Shown here one piece after another: positions 24,901 through 32,779 of a DNA stretch of 64,000 nucleotides. Origin of the DNA: Paenibacillus timonensis (GTDB taxonomy: Bacteria > Bacillota > Bacilli > Paenibacillales > Paenibacillaceae); contig NZ_WNZY01000001.1 of the NCBI RefSeq assembly GCF_009725205.1, forward strand, positions 310,001-374,000, given 5' to 3'. Below the pieces are notes generated by a model, which was not told the DNA's origin, ran no database searches, and worked only from the letters and a program-made list of their open reading frames with translations. Within the stretch, counting starts at the first letter, position 1. Each line of letters begins with the position of its first letter. Position numbers and translations under genes: made by a program.

Positions 24901-25013
24901 GTGGCATAACGCGGCACAATGAGGTGAATGAGGTGTAATGTGGCACAATGCGGCGTAATGCGGCGTAACCCGGCGCAATGCGGAAGAACAATGCGGTGTA
25001 ATGGACGGCCGCA
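24901..25013 (+). repeat. degenerate 10-bp tandem repeat
   Basis: About ten consecutive units resembling GCGGCRTAAT follow the peroxidase stop, for example GTGGCATAAC, GCGGCACAAT, TGCGGCGTAA and CCGGCGCAAT. The period of 10 matches one DNA helical turn. No coding frame or hairpin explains it. Confidence 0.7.
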
Positions 25014-25088
25014 CAGGTTCCTATTGCGCTAACTTTTCTCATGTGTCACACTAGGAGTATCATAAGCAACTTACGTGAGGCAAAGCCT

Positions 25089-25130
25089 GCCCCGCTTCCT
25101 TTCCAGGATGGAGAGGAGCGGGGCTTTTTG
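25089..25130 (+). terminator. rho-independent terminator
   Basis: GCCCCGCTTCCT and AGAGGAGCGGGGC form a stem of about 11 pairs with one mismatch, followed by TTTTTG. It can end the peroxidase transcript. It also lies 36 bp upstream of the next gene, so it could attenuate readthrough into it. Confidence 0.85.
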
Positions 25131-25165
25131 TTTTTCACTATGAAATTGTCGGGGGGAGTTGTAAC

Positions 25166-25840
25166 ATGGGGTTTCAAAGGGAGCACGATACGTGGATTCA
25201 GGAGCATATGAAACGAAGAGCCGGTGAGCGTTTGGATGCGCTTCGGCGAGGACATGGGTACGGGAATCAGTTGTTCGTCGAGCTGATATGGTGGCCGCTG
25301 GTGGGGCACTTTGACGGATTGCATCCGGAATATGAGGTGAAGGATTGGCGGGGGAGATCCTACTTTGCCGATTTTCTATGGGTGGTTGGAGGCGCGCGAA
25401 TTGTATTCGAAATTATGGACTATGGCTCCCACGGCACAGATCGGACCAAATATCGAATGGATTTGAACCGGGGGCTGTTTCTGCAATCCCAGGACTGTCT
25501 TATCTACTACATAGCATTGGATGAGTTGAAGGAAAACTCCACGTTTATTCTATCTTCCTTGCGGAGTATTCTGTCACCTTACTTGTCTATCGTTCAGGGG
25601 AGGACTGTACGAACCTATACCAAGATGGAAAGGGATCTGTTGCGTGCCGCCATTCGCCATCACCGGGTGCTTCGCCCAACGGAGGTGGCGAGGGAGCTGG
25701 AGCTGCACACAATGACGGTCATTAAGTACTGCCGCATCCTCGTGGAAAAGGGCAAGCTCCGCGCAATAGCGAAAGGGGCTTCCGGCCGCGTTACTTCTTA
25801 TGAGTATGTGGGCTCGGTATTGAGCCCGGATATGGTTTGA
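25166..25840 (+). CDS. PD-(D/E)XK-like (DUF559/Vsr-like) protein with C-terminal HTH, paralog 2
   Basis: The 224-residue protein is a clear paralog of the product of 11725-12402. The shared block is WWPL, GLHPEYEV, DWRGRSYFADF, and the C-terminal winged helix reads RPTEVARELELHTMTVIKYC. The motif after the core Asp reads IVFEIMDYGSH: Glu is kept, but the Lys of paralog 1 (EIKGY) is Met. DUF559 proteins vary at this place, so loss of catalysis is possible but unproved. GGGGGGAG lies 6 bases before the ATG. It is flanked by a decamer repeat upstream and a large palindromic repeat downstream. Confidence 0.75.
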   Translation: MGFQREHDTWIQEHMKRRAGERLDALRRGHGYGNQLFVELIWWPLVGHFDGLHPEYEVKDWRGRSYFADFLWVVGGARIVFEIMDYGSHGTDRTKYRMDLNRGLFLQSQDCLIYYIALDELKENSTFILSSLRSILSPYLSIVQGRTVRTYTKMERDLLRAAIRHHRVLRPTEVARELELHTMTVIKYCRILVEKGKLRAIAKGASGRVTSYEYVGSVLSPDMV

Positions 25841-25855
25841 GTGCTAGGTGCTATG

Positions 25856-26190
25856 AATATACTCGAAATTTCATATACATTTGCTCCTCGGAGGGAGGGA
25901 AAGGCCCATTCTATATGAAAATTCATATAGAATAGGTCGCCTTAGGGCCAAAGTGGCTCATTCTATTCGAAATTTCATTTACAATGAGCCATTTAGCGAT
26001 GAATCGTCGTAATGTATTCGAAAAATCATATACATTTGCTCCTCGGAGGGAGGAGAAGGCCCATTCTATATGAAAATTCATATAGAATGGGCTGCCTTAG
26101 GGCTAGAGTGGCTCATTCTATTCGAAATTTCATATAGATTGAGCCGATTGGCGATGATTCGCCGTAATGTATTCGAAAAATCATATAAAA
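25856..26190. repeat. 155-bp direct repeat (2.2 copies) rich in palindromes
   Basis: Copies start at 25856, 26011 and (25 bp only) 26166, exactly 155 bp apart. Each full copy carries two hairpins. The first is ATTCTATATGAA / TTCATATAGAAT (25908-25933; 16-bp perfect arms in copy 2 at 26059-26092). The second is GGCTCATT / AATGAGCC (25955-25990; in copy 2 26110-26145). It fills the gap between convergent genes, where it may also stop transcription. No open frame is present. Confidence 0.9.
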
Positions 26191-26218
26191 TGCGCCGCGT
26201 GTTGGTGGAGCAGCGGGG

Positions 26219-27031
26219 TTAAACGAGCTTTTTCCGTAGGAAACCGGATATCCAATCCACGAGGGTGATCATCACGATAATACCGAGCAGGATGATGCCG
26301 ACGCGATCCCAATCCCGCGAGCTGAGGGCGAAGATCAGCGGAGTACCGATACCGCCGGCGCCGATCACGCCGAGGATCGTGGCGGAACGCAAGTTGATCT
26401 CGAAGCGGTAAAGCGTGTAGGACAGAAAGCCCGGAAGCACCTGGGGCAGCACGGCAAACCACAGAATTTGCAGGCGGCTCGCCCCCGCAGCGACAAGCGC
26501 TTCGGTTGGGCCGTGATCCATGTTCTCGATCTCATCAGCAAACAGCTTGCCCAGCATCCCAACCGAATGCAGCCCCAGCGCCAGCACACCGGCAAAGGCG
26601 TTTGGCCCTACAGCCTTGATAAACAGCAGCGCCATCACGATCTCCGGGAAGGTGCGGATAAAGCTGAGCAGCATTTTGCCCGAACCGGAGACGAAACGGG
26701 GCTTACTCCGATTGGCTGCCGCCCAGAAGGCGAACGGCAGGCAGACCAGCGTGGATACGAAGGTGCCCAGAATCGAGATGGTCAACGTCTCGAGCAGTCC
26801 CCGCAGCAAATCCTCGCCGTCCGGCAAATAAACGTAATCCCAATCGGGCGAGAACAACCCCGAGAGGATCGATTTCGTAATTTGGCCGGCCGTTTCCTTG
26901 ATTCCGTCAAACGGGATACCGGCAAACGCCCATATATATAAGAGAAGGAGCAGCAGATAGATTAGCCAGCGATAACGGTTCTTTTTGGGCTTCTGTACTT
27001 TGTGCCGCAAAGTCGTAGCATTTGTCGTCAT
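26219..27031 (-). CDS. phnE: phosphonate ABC transporter permease 2
   Basis: The 270-residue permease has about six helices and an EAA-type loop (GPTEALVAAGASRLQILWFAVLP). It is homologous to the preceding gene. I start at ATG 27031, which overlaps the previous stop (ATGA) and has GGGAGAA upstream; the frame open to 27109 overlaps that gene and is not used. It forms a heteromeric channel with permease 1. Confidence 0.92.
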   Translation of the reverse strand: MTTNATTLRHKVQKPKKNRYRWLIYLLLLLLYIWAFAGIPFDGIKETAGQITKSILSGLFSPDWDYVYLPDGEDLLRGLLETLTISILGTFVSTLVCLPFAFWAAANRSKPRFVSGSGKMLLSFIRTFPEIVMALLFIKAVGPNAFAGVLALGLHSVGMLGKLFADEIENMDHGPTEALVAAGASRLQILWFAVLPQVLPGFLSYTLYRFEINLRSATILGVIGAGGIGTPLIFALSSRDWDRVGIILLGIIVMITLVDWISGFLRKKLV

Positions 27032-27879
27032 AATAATTTCTCCCGCAATTTGGTGCTTGCATAGTCGATCAGTAGTACAACCGCGAGCGTGAACAAAATG
27101 ATCATGCACGTCTTGTCATACTCCAGGAAACCCAAGGTAACTTCATAGTAATGGCCGATCCCGCCGGCCCCGACCAGACCCAGCACCGCCGCGGCGCGCA
27201 CGTTAATTTCGAACGTGTACAACACGTAGGAAATGAAGTGGGCCTGAATTTGCGGTACGACGCCAAAGATAATGCGCTGAACCGAGGTGGCCCCGACGGA
27301 CGTCATCGCCTCCAGCGGTCCGCGGTCGATCGTCTCCAGCGCTTCGTAAGTTAGTTTGGCGATCAAGCCGAACGAGAACACCGTCAGCGCCATCATGCCG
27401 GGTAGCGGACCGAGTCCAAAGATGGCAACGAAGATCGCCGCCAGCAGCAGGTCCGGAATCGTCCGCACGAGATTCAGCAGGAAGCGGACGGGCTGGTAAA
27501 TCCAGGCGCTGCTGCTAAGGTTGGAGGCGCAAAGCAGCGCCACCGGTACGGCGAGAATCGCGCCGAAGGTCGTGCCGATCAACGCCATGCGGATCGTCTC
27601 CAGCATCGCCGGGACGATGTTGTCGAAGTAGCTCCACTTCGGCGGGAACATCTCCCGCAGCAGGTCAAGCATGTTCGGCGAGCCGTGGATCAGCTTGCCC
27701 AGCGAGGCCTCCGTGTCCACGGAGCTTCCCCACAGCAGGAGCAGAATGATCACGGCGGTCAAATAATGCTTCAGCTTGCCGGGAGCTTGAGGGCGATTCC
27801 GGTGCAAATCGCCTTGACCGGCGGCGTTAACATTGGCATTGGGTTTGGCACCTCGATGTGAATTCGGGTTCAAGTTCAT
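27028..27879 (-). CDS. phnE: phosphonate ABC transporter permease 1
   Basis: This permease of about 283 residues has about six helices after a charged N-terminal tail of 35 residues. The EAA loop reads GPLEAMTSVGATSVQRIIFGV. The ATG at 27879 overlaps the ATPase stop by one base (TGATG), with GGAGG 10 bases upstream; TTG at 27882 is also possible. Two different PhnE proteins in one operon are common in Gram-positive PhnCDE systems. Confidence 0.92.
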   Translation of the reverse strand: MNLNPNSHRGAKPNANVNAAGQGDLHRNRPQAPGKLKHYLTAVIILLLLWGSSVDTEASLGKLIHGSPNMLDLLREMFPPKWSYFDNIVPAMLETIRMALIGTTFGAILAVPVALLCASNLSSSAWIYQPVRFLLNLVRTIPDLLLAAIFVAIFGLGPLPGMMALTVFSFGLIAKLTYEALETIDRGPLEAMTSVGATSVQRIIFGVVPQIQAHFISYVLYTFEINVRAAAVLGLVGAGGIGHYYEVTLGFLEYDKTCMIILFTLAVVLLIDYASTKLREKLL

Positions 27880-28679
27880 CAAGCCTGCGCCTCCAGCACC
27901 CGTGGTCCCGGGAGTCGGGTAGCCAACAGCTCATCCTGGTCGATGGCGCGGCCGTAGATCTGCGCGAATCGCTCGTCGGTTGCCTCCGATACGGGGCCGT
28001 CGAAGACCACTTGACCCGCGCGGAGCCCGATGATCCGGGTGGCATAACTGCGCGCCAGATCGATGAAATGCAGGTTCACAATCGTCGTAATGCCAAGCTC
28101 GACGTTAATGCGCTTCAAATCATCCATGACCTGCTTGGTTGTCAGAGGGTCTAGCGATGCCACCGGCTCGTCTGCGAGGATAATTTTTGCCTCCTGTGCG
28201 AGTACGCGGGCAATCGCTACGCGCTGCTGCTGTCCGCCGGAGAGTTGGTCGGCCCGAGCGTACGCTTTTTCCACGATGTTCACGCGCTCCAGCGCCTGGA
28301 AGGCCAGCTCCACGTCGGCCTCAGGGAATCGGCCGAACAGGGTGCGCAGCGTGGAATGGTAGCCGACCCGACCGGCGAGTACGTTGCGCAGCACGGAGGA
28401 ACGCTTCACGAGATTGAAGCTTTGGAAGATCATGCCGATGTCGCGGCGAATCATCCGCAGCGATTTGCCGGAGGCTTGCGTGATCGACTTGCCATCGATC
28501 CGAATATCGCCTTCGGAGATATCGTGCAGCCGGTTCATGGACCGCAGCAACGTCGATTTGCCAGCGCCGGACAAACCAACGATGGCCACGAATTCACCGG
28601 GCTCAATCTTCAGGTTGATTTGGTCCAGCCCTTTGGTGCCATTCGGGTACGTTTTGGATACATTGCGCAGTTCTATCAC
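27879..28679 (-). CDS. phnC: phosphonate ABC transporter ATPase
   Basis: The 266-residue ATPase has Walker A GLSGAGKS (35-42), a Q-loop ([18 protein letters not shown]), signature [15 protein letters not shown] and Walker [13 protein letters not shown]. The [19 protein letters not shown] stretch is typical of PhnC. It should energise import of phosphonates, phosphite or phosphate esters with PhnD and the two PhnE proteins. Confidence 0.95.
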   Translation of the reverse strand: MIELRNVSKTYPNGTKGLDQINLKIEPGEFVAIVGLSGAGKSTLLRSMNRLHDISEGDIRIDGKSITQASGKSLRMIRRDIGMIFQSFNLVKRSSVLRNVLAGRVGYHSTLRTLFGRFPEADVELAFQALERVNIVEKAYARADQLSGGQQQRVAIARVLAQEAKIILADEPVASLDPLTTKQVMDDLKRINVELGITTIVNLHFIDLARSYATRIIGLRAGQVVFDGPVSEATDERFAQIYGRAIDQDELLATRLPGPRVLEAQA

Positions 28680-28708
28680 GTTAGGACTCCTTTTGAGAAA
28701 AATATTCT

Positions 28709-28756
28709 GGAAAAACGCACAGCCAGCCGGGAGCGCAGGGCGCTTCGACTGGCTTG
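28709..28756 (-). terminator. attenuating hairpin between phnD and phnC
   Basis: On the minus strand AAGCCAG and CTGGCT, with inner GCGC pairs, form a hairpin followed by GTTTTTCC. Its position after the receptor gene suggests partial termination that favours PhnD. Confidence 0.65.
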
Positions 28757-28788
28757 CAGGGGGTTATTCGTCAAATTTCGTTAAAAGC

Positions 28789-29805
28789 CTATTCCGTTTT
28801 GACTTTCTCGTTGTATTCGCGGACGATGTCGAACACACTGTCGTTGGATTCAACATAACCTTCATGCGTGTAGATATCCGCAATGATTTGATGGCCTTCC
28901 GTATCCTTGCCAATCTCGATGAAGGCATCCTTCAGCTTCTTAACCCACTCCGCGTTCATGTCGGAACGAACGGAGATCGTATCGTTTGGAATCGGCTCTG
29001 TGTAGGCCAGTACGCGAGTATCCTCGAATACCTTCGGATAATCCTTAACCACGGTGTTACGGGCATCTTGGAAGATGGCAGCAGCGTCTACATCGCCATT
29101 AAGAACTGCGATGACGCCTTGGTCATGACCTTTCACCGTGATTGGTTGTACGTCAGACAGCGGATCTAAGCCAGCTTCTTGGAGCTTGGCGGCCGGCCAT
29201 ACATAGCCCGCGGAAGATGTTACGTTTTGGTAGGCGATTTTTTTGCCTTTCAGGTCCTCGACGGATTTGATGTCGGAATCCTTCTTCACGATGATCATCG
29301 ATTTGTAGAAATCAACCAATTGATCCGTAGGTGCGCCGGTATCATCTTGCACCCCAAAGCGCTGCGCCTGCAAAATAACCTCAGCTGCGCCTTTCTCCTT
29401 TGCCAACACATAGGCCGTTGGAGGCAGGAAGCCAACGTCCACTTGCTTGGAAGCCATGGCTTCGATAATCGTATTGTAGTCGGTCGACACGCTGACCTTC
29501 ACGGGAATACCCAAGCGGTCGGACAGCAATTTTTCCAGCGGCTTCGCTTTTGCTTCAAGCGTATCGGCATTTTGCGAAGGCACAAATTGTACGGTCAGCG
29601 TTTCTGGTACGTAGCCTGTTTCAGCAGGGGTTTCGGCAGCATCGGAAGCTGCGTTAGTACCTGCGTTTGCAGCGGTAGCATTGGTTTGGCCGGATTCGGC
29701 CGATGCGTTCCCGCTGGTGTTAGCTGGAGCGTTGTTTCCGCAAGCACTCAGGATGACGGAAAACGTCAAGAATAAAGGCAAAACAAACTTGGCAATCTTG
29801 TTCAA
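28789..29805 (-). CDS. phnD: phosphonate/phosphate-ester binding lipoprotein
   Basis: The 338-residue PhnD-family receptor has a lipoprotein signal ending in LSAC. Family segments include FVPSQNADTLEAKAKPLEKL, VDVGFLPPTAYVLA and YQNVTSSAGYVWPAAKL. I start at TTG 29805: GGAGGT lies 7 bases upstream, whereas the ATG at 29820 would place that site inside the gene. It is first in the phnDCEE operon. Specificity (phosphonate, phosphite or another ester) is not readable. Confidence 0.92.
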   Translation of the reverse strand: MNKIAKFVLPLFLTFSVILSACGNNAPANTSGNASAESGQTNATAANAGTNAASDAAETPAETGYVPETLTVQFVPSQNADTLEAKAKPLEKLLSDRLGIPVKVSVSTDYNTIIEAMASKQVDVGFLPPTAYVLAKEKGAAEVILQAQRFGVQDDTGAPTDQLVDFYKSMIIVKKDSDIKSVEDLKGKKIAYQNVTSSAGYVWPAAKLQEAGLDPLSDVQPITVKGHDQGVIAVLNGDVDAAAIFQDARNTVVKDYPKVFEDTRVLAYTEPIPNDTISVRSDMNAEWVKKLKDAFIEIGKDTEGHQIIADIYTHEGYVESNDSVFDIVREYNEKVKTE

Positions 29806-29890
29806 GAGTATGACCTCCACTTAATCTCATTTTTGGATTACGTGATTACTATAAAAGAGTTTTATTAACCTGCCGTCAGAGGTAAAGTTG

Positions 29891-29930
29891 AAGTTTGTAA
29901 AATCCTAATTTTCAGGAGTTTACAAAACTT
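29891..29930. promoter_or_regulatory. inverted repeat between phnD and the nucleotidase
   Basis: AAGTTTGTAAAATCCT and AGGAGTTTACAAAACTT are inverted copies with one gap and one mismatch, separated by 7 bases. TTTACA-like boxes recall Pho boxes, but the 11-bp spacing of PhoP sites is not met. It is well placed to control both divergent units. Confidence 0.4.
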
Positions 29931-29984
29931 GCGATATTCGTTGCTAGAATGGAAAGCAATATGATGAAATCAGAGGTGGATGAC

Positions 29985-31592
29985 ATGGATAAGGTTAGGG
30001 AAGAAGCAGTCTGCAAAATTTTGATCACGAGCGACGTACATGGCTTCATCTATCCGACGGATTACCGCACGTCCGAGGAACGTCCAATCGGTCTGGCCAA
30101 GCTGGCTACGCTCATTCGGCGCGAACGCGAGCAGACGCCCAGCCTGCTGCTGGTCGACAACGGAGATATCATTCAGGGCACCCCGCTGTGTACCTTTCAC
30201 ATCAAAAACGATCCGGATGGCATTCATCCGTCGATCGCGGCCATGAATCTTCTGAATTACGATGCAGCGGTGCCGGGCAATCACGAATTTAATTACGGGC
30301 AGGAGCTGTTGCACAAGGTCATGAAAGATTCTCGATTTCCGTGGCTGTCGGCGGGGATTGTGAATGCGGGAGATGAGAGAGAGCCGGCGTTTGGCAAGCC
30401 GTATATTGTAAAGACAACCCCTGAGGGGGTGAAAATCGCTATCTTGGGCGTTACGACCCATTACATTCCGCATTGGGAGCATCCCGGGCACATCGCTGGC
30501 TGGACGTTTCTGGACGCGCTGGATACGGTGAAGACCTGGGTTCCCCGCATTCGGGAGGAAGAGCGGCCGGACTTGCTCGTGGTCAGTTACCACGGCGGTT
30601 TCGAGCGAGAGTTGGCGACAGGAGCAGCGACGGAACGGCTGACCGGCGAAAATCAAGGTTATGCGATGTGCCTAGAGGTTCCGGGCGTGGACGTGTTGAT
30701 TACAGGCCATCAGCATCGGATGATCGCAGGCGAGGTTGGTGGGGTGACGGTGATCCAGCCGGGGACGGGGGGACAAGTTTTAGGCAAAATCACCGTCTGT
30801 TTCCAGCGCGGGGCCGACGGCCGATGGGCCGTCCGCGAGAAAACGGCCGAGCTGCTCGTTCCCGATGCCGCCGTGGCGGCCGAACCCGAGGTGCTGGAGC
30901 TGGTGCGGCCAATGGAATCGGCCACGCAAGCGTGGCTGGACCAGCCAATCGGTCTTGTTGACGGGGATATGACGATCGAGAGTCCGTTCGCTTGCCGCTT
31001 GGCGGACAATCCGTTTATGGAATTCGTCAATCAGGTGCAGATGGAGGCGGCCGGCGTGGACGTCTCCAATGCAGCTTTGCTGAGCGAACAATCCAAGGGG
31101 TTTGCCGGCAGGATTACGCTGCGGGATGTGCTGACGAACTTTATGTATCCGAACACGTTGACCGTCTTGCGTCTGGCCGGGCGGGACATCCGTGAGGCGC
31201 TGGAGCAGACGGCAAACTATTTTGTACTGGGAGAGGATGGCGTAATCGAGGTCAATCCGATTTATCTCGAACCTAAGGCGCAGCATTACAATTATGATAT
31301 GTGGGAAGGGATTGAATACGAGCTGGACGTCGCCAAACCCGTAGGGCAGCGGGTCGTGAAGTTGATCCGGAACGGGGCGCCGCTGCAAGACGAGACGGAG
31401 GTCGATGTCGTTATGAACAATTACCGCGCCGGCGGGGGCGGCGATTATGACATGTACCGGGGCAAGCCGGTGGTTAGGGAGATCCAGGCCGATATGGCGG
31501 ATCTGGTGGCGGAGTACCTCGAGCGGCACGGGACGATTCGGGCTGCCTGCGACGGGAACTGGAAGATTGTCAACGGTATGTCCGGGCTATAG
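29985..31592 (+). CDS. 5'-nucleotidase/cyclic phosphodiesterase, metallophosphatase type
   Basis: The 535-residue protein has an N-terminal calcineurin-like domain: SDVHGF near residue 16, LLVDNGDIIQG, PGNHEFNYG and TGHQHR. A C-terminal 5'-nucleotidase domain carries FVNQVQ and MNNYRAGGGGDY. No signal peptide is seen, so unlike UshA it appears cytoplasmic. The start at 29985 is chosen because AGAGGTGG precedes it; upstream ATGs at 29949-29964 lack a site. Divergence from a phosphonate-type importer suggests imported nucleotides or phosphate esters are substrates. Confidence 0.88.
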   Translation: MDKVREEAVCKILITSDVHGFIYPTDYRTSEERPIGLAKLATLIRREREQTPSLLLVDNGDIIQGTPLCTFHIKNDPDGIHPSIAAMNLLNYDAAVPGNHEFNYGQELLHKVMKDSRFPWLSAGIVNAGDEREPAFGKPYIVKTTPEGVKIAILGVTTHYIPHWEHPGHIAGWTFLDALDTVKTWVPRIREEERPDLLVVSYHGGFERELATGAATERLTGENQGYAMCLEVPGVDVLITGHQHRMIAGEVGGVTVIQPGTGGQVLGKITVCFQRGADGRWAVREKTAELLVPDAAVAAEPEVLELVRPMESATQAWLDQPIGLVDGDMTIESPFACRLADNPFMEFVNQVQMEAAGVDVSNAALLSEQSKGFAGRITLRDVLTNFMYPNTLTVLRLAGRDIREALEQTANYFVLGEDGVIEVNPIYLEPKAQHYNYDMWEGIEYELDVAKPVGQRVVKLIRNGAPLQDETEVDVVMNNYRAGGGGDYDMYRGKPVVREIQADMADLVAEYLERHGTIRAACDGNWKIVNGMSGL

Positions 31593-31755
31593 GTTTGCAA
31601 AGATTCATCCGGGGAACCGTTTGGGAATGTCGTTCGGGTCAGGCTCCTATCGGACATTATTAATCGATCCATGTCACTCCTGGCGTCCCTCATGGAGCGC
31701 AGCGACAGGGTCTGTTACAATAAGAGGATCCAGATCACCACGAGGAGATGTCCCC

Positions 31756-32343
31756 ATGCCCGCTTACGCTACCCCGATCCTGACCGCCGTCTTGCTGATC
31801 TTCCTGCTAGTTGCGGCCGTGATGATCGTCTATCGGAGCTGGAGGAACGGGATATCGCCGATGCCCGCTTCTGCCGCCGTCCGGCGGACGGTCGTTCGGG
31901 AGCTTATGCGGTTGGAACGTACTGCCGCCCCTAATAGGGCGGCTCCGCTCGTTCCTGTCTGCCCCATCGTCGAAGCGGGAGCAGGTTGGGGAACCTTGGC
32001 TTTGGCCATCGCCGGGGCTGATCCCCGCCTACGAATCGTCGGGATCGAGAACTCGATGGTTCCCTGGTTGTTTTCCCGATTGGCTTTGCGGATGGGGGCT
32101 TATTCTCAGGTGCAATTTTTGCGAGGAGACTTATACAAGTTTCCTTACGAAACTGCGGGTACGGTCATCTGTTACCTGTACCCTGAAGCGATGCGGCGGC
32201 TCGATCCCCTGCTTCGAGCTCAGTTAACCCCGGGGGCGCGGGTGATCAGTGTGTGTTTTGCCCTACCGGGTTGGCAGCCGACGGAGGTCGTCACCTGCCG
32301 GGATATGTACCGTACTAAAATTTACATCTACGAGACAGACTAG
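31756..32343 (+). CDS. membrane-anchored SAM-dependent methyltransferase
   Basis: The 195-residue protein has one N-terminal membrane helix (about 6-25) followed by a class I methyltransferase core. SAM motif I reads VEAGAGWGTLALAI, and the acidic loop reads VGIENS. GAGGAG lies 6 bases before ATG 31756; the longer open frame overlaps the nucleotidase gene and is rejected. The later strands are short compared with full-length enzymes. The substrate is unknown. Confidence 0.75.
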   Translation: MPAYATPILTAVLLIFLLVAAVMIVYRSWRNGISPMPASAAVRRTVVRELMRLERTAAPNRAAPLVPVCPIVEAGAGWGTLALAIAGADPRLRIVGIENSMVPWLFSRLALRMGAYSQVQFLRGDLYKFPYETAGTVICYLYPEAMRRLDPLLRAQLTPGARVISVCFALPGWQPTEVVTCRDMYRTKIYIYETD

Positions 32344-32381
32344 GAAACAAATTGAACCCAATATGGCAGGAGTGAACGATT

Positions 32382-32660
32382 GTGAGCGATCAAATCAATG
32401 AACAGGAGCTGGTCCAGTTTATCGCCGACCGGTCGAAATCGAGTCTGGACAGCATTCGCTTGGTGCTGAAGCATGAAGCGGATTTCATCAATCAAGCCCA
32501 GCAAAATGCCGATGGCGAGGTAGAGATCGACGGGGACGAATTGGTGGATTATGTCCTGAGCCGGAGCGACGTGAAGCTCGACGAATTGACGGTGGAAACC
32601 ATCCTCGATTTGGAAATGGATTATTTGACGGAGCATGGACTCGCCGGATACATCGATTAG
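32382..32660 (+). CDS. small acidic protein, 92 aa, unknown
   Basis: It starts at GTG with AGGAG 9 bases upstream and ends before a strong terminator. The product is soluble, acidic and helical (VEIDGDELVDYVLSRSDVKL), without Cys or membrane segment. I do not recognise the family. It may share a transcript with the methyltransferase 38 bp upstream. Confidence 0.7.
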   Translation: MSDQINEQELVQFIADRSKSSLDSIRLVLKHEADFINQAQQNADGEVEIDGDELVDYVLSRSDVKLDELTVETILDLEMDYLTEHGLAGYID

Positions 32661-32679
32661 TTAGCGGAAAATAAATATG

Positions 32680-32720
32680 GCCCAGGCCCCTAAATACTGG
32701 GGGCGCTGGGCTTTCCTTTT
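32680..32720 (+). terminator. rho-independent terminator
   Basis: GCCCAGGCCCC pairs with GGGGGCGCTGGGC around TAAATACT, followed by TTTCCTTTT. Confidence 0.8.
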
Positions 32721-32779
32721 CTACACAAAACTTACGGGACCCCTTATGATTTAGTGAAAGTTGTAAGGAGGCGAAAACT

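Noticed and set aside
25166..25840. Lys-to-Met change as proof that paralog 2 is catalytically dead
   Set aside because: DUF559-like proteins vary at this position (often Asp), so loss of activity cannot be concluded.
25856..26190. CRISPR array
   Set aside because: The 155-bp units are repeated in full, without constant short repeats and unique spacers.
29891..29930. PhoP (Pho) box
   Set aside because: TTTACA-like hexamers occur but not as tandem repeats 11 bp apart, so only an inverted repeat is reported.
31447..32343. 298-residue methyltransferase overlapping the nucleotidase gene
   Set aside because: The first 103 codons overlap another gene and have no ribosome site; GAGGAG before ATG 31756 marks the start.
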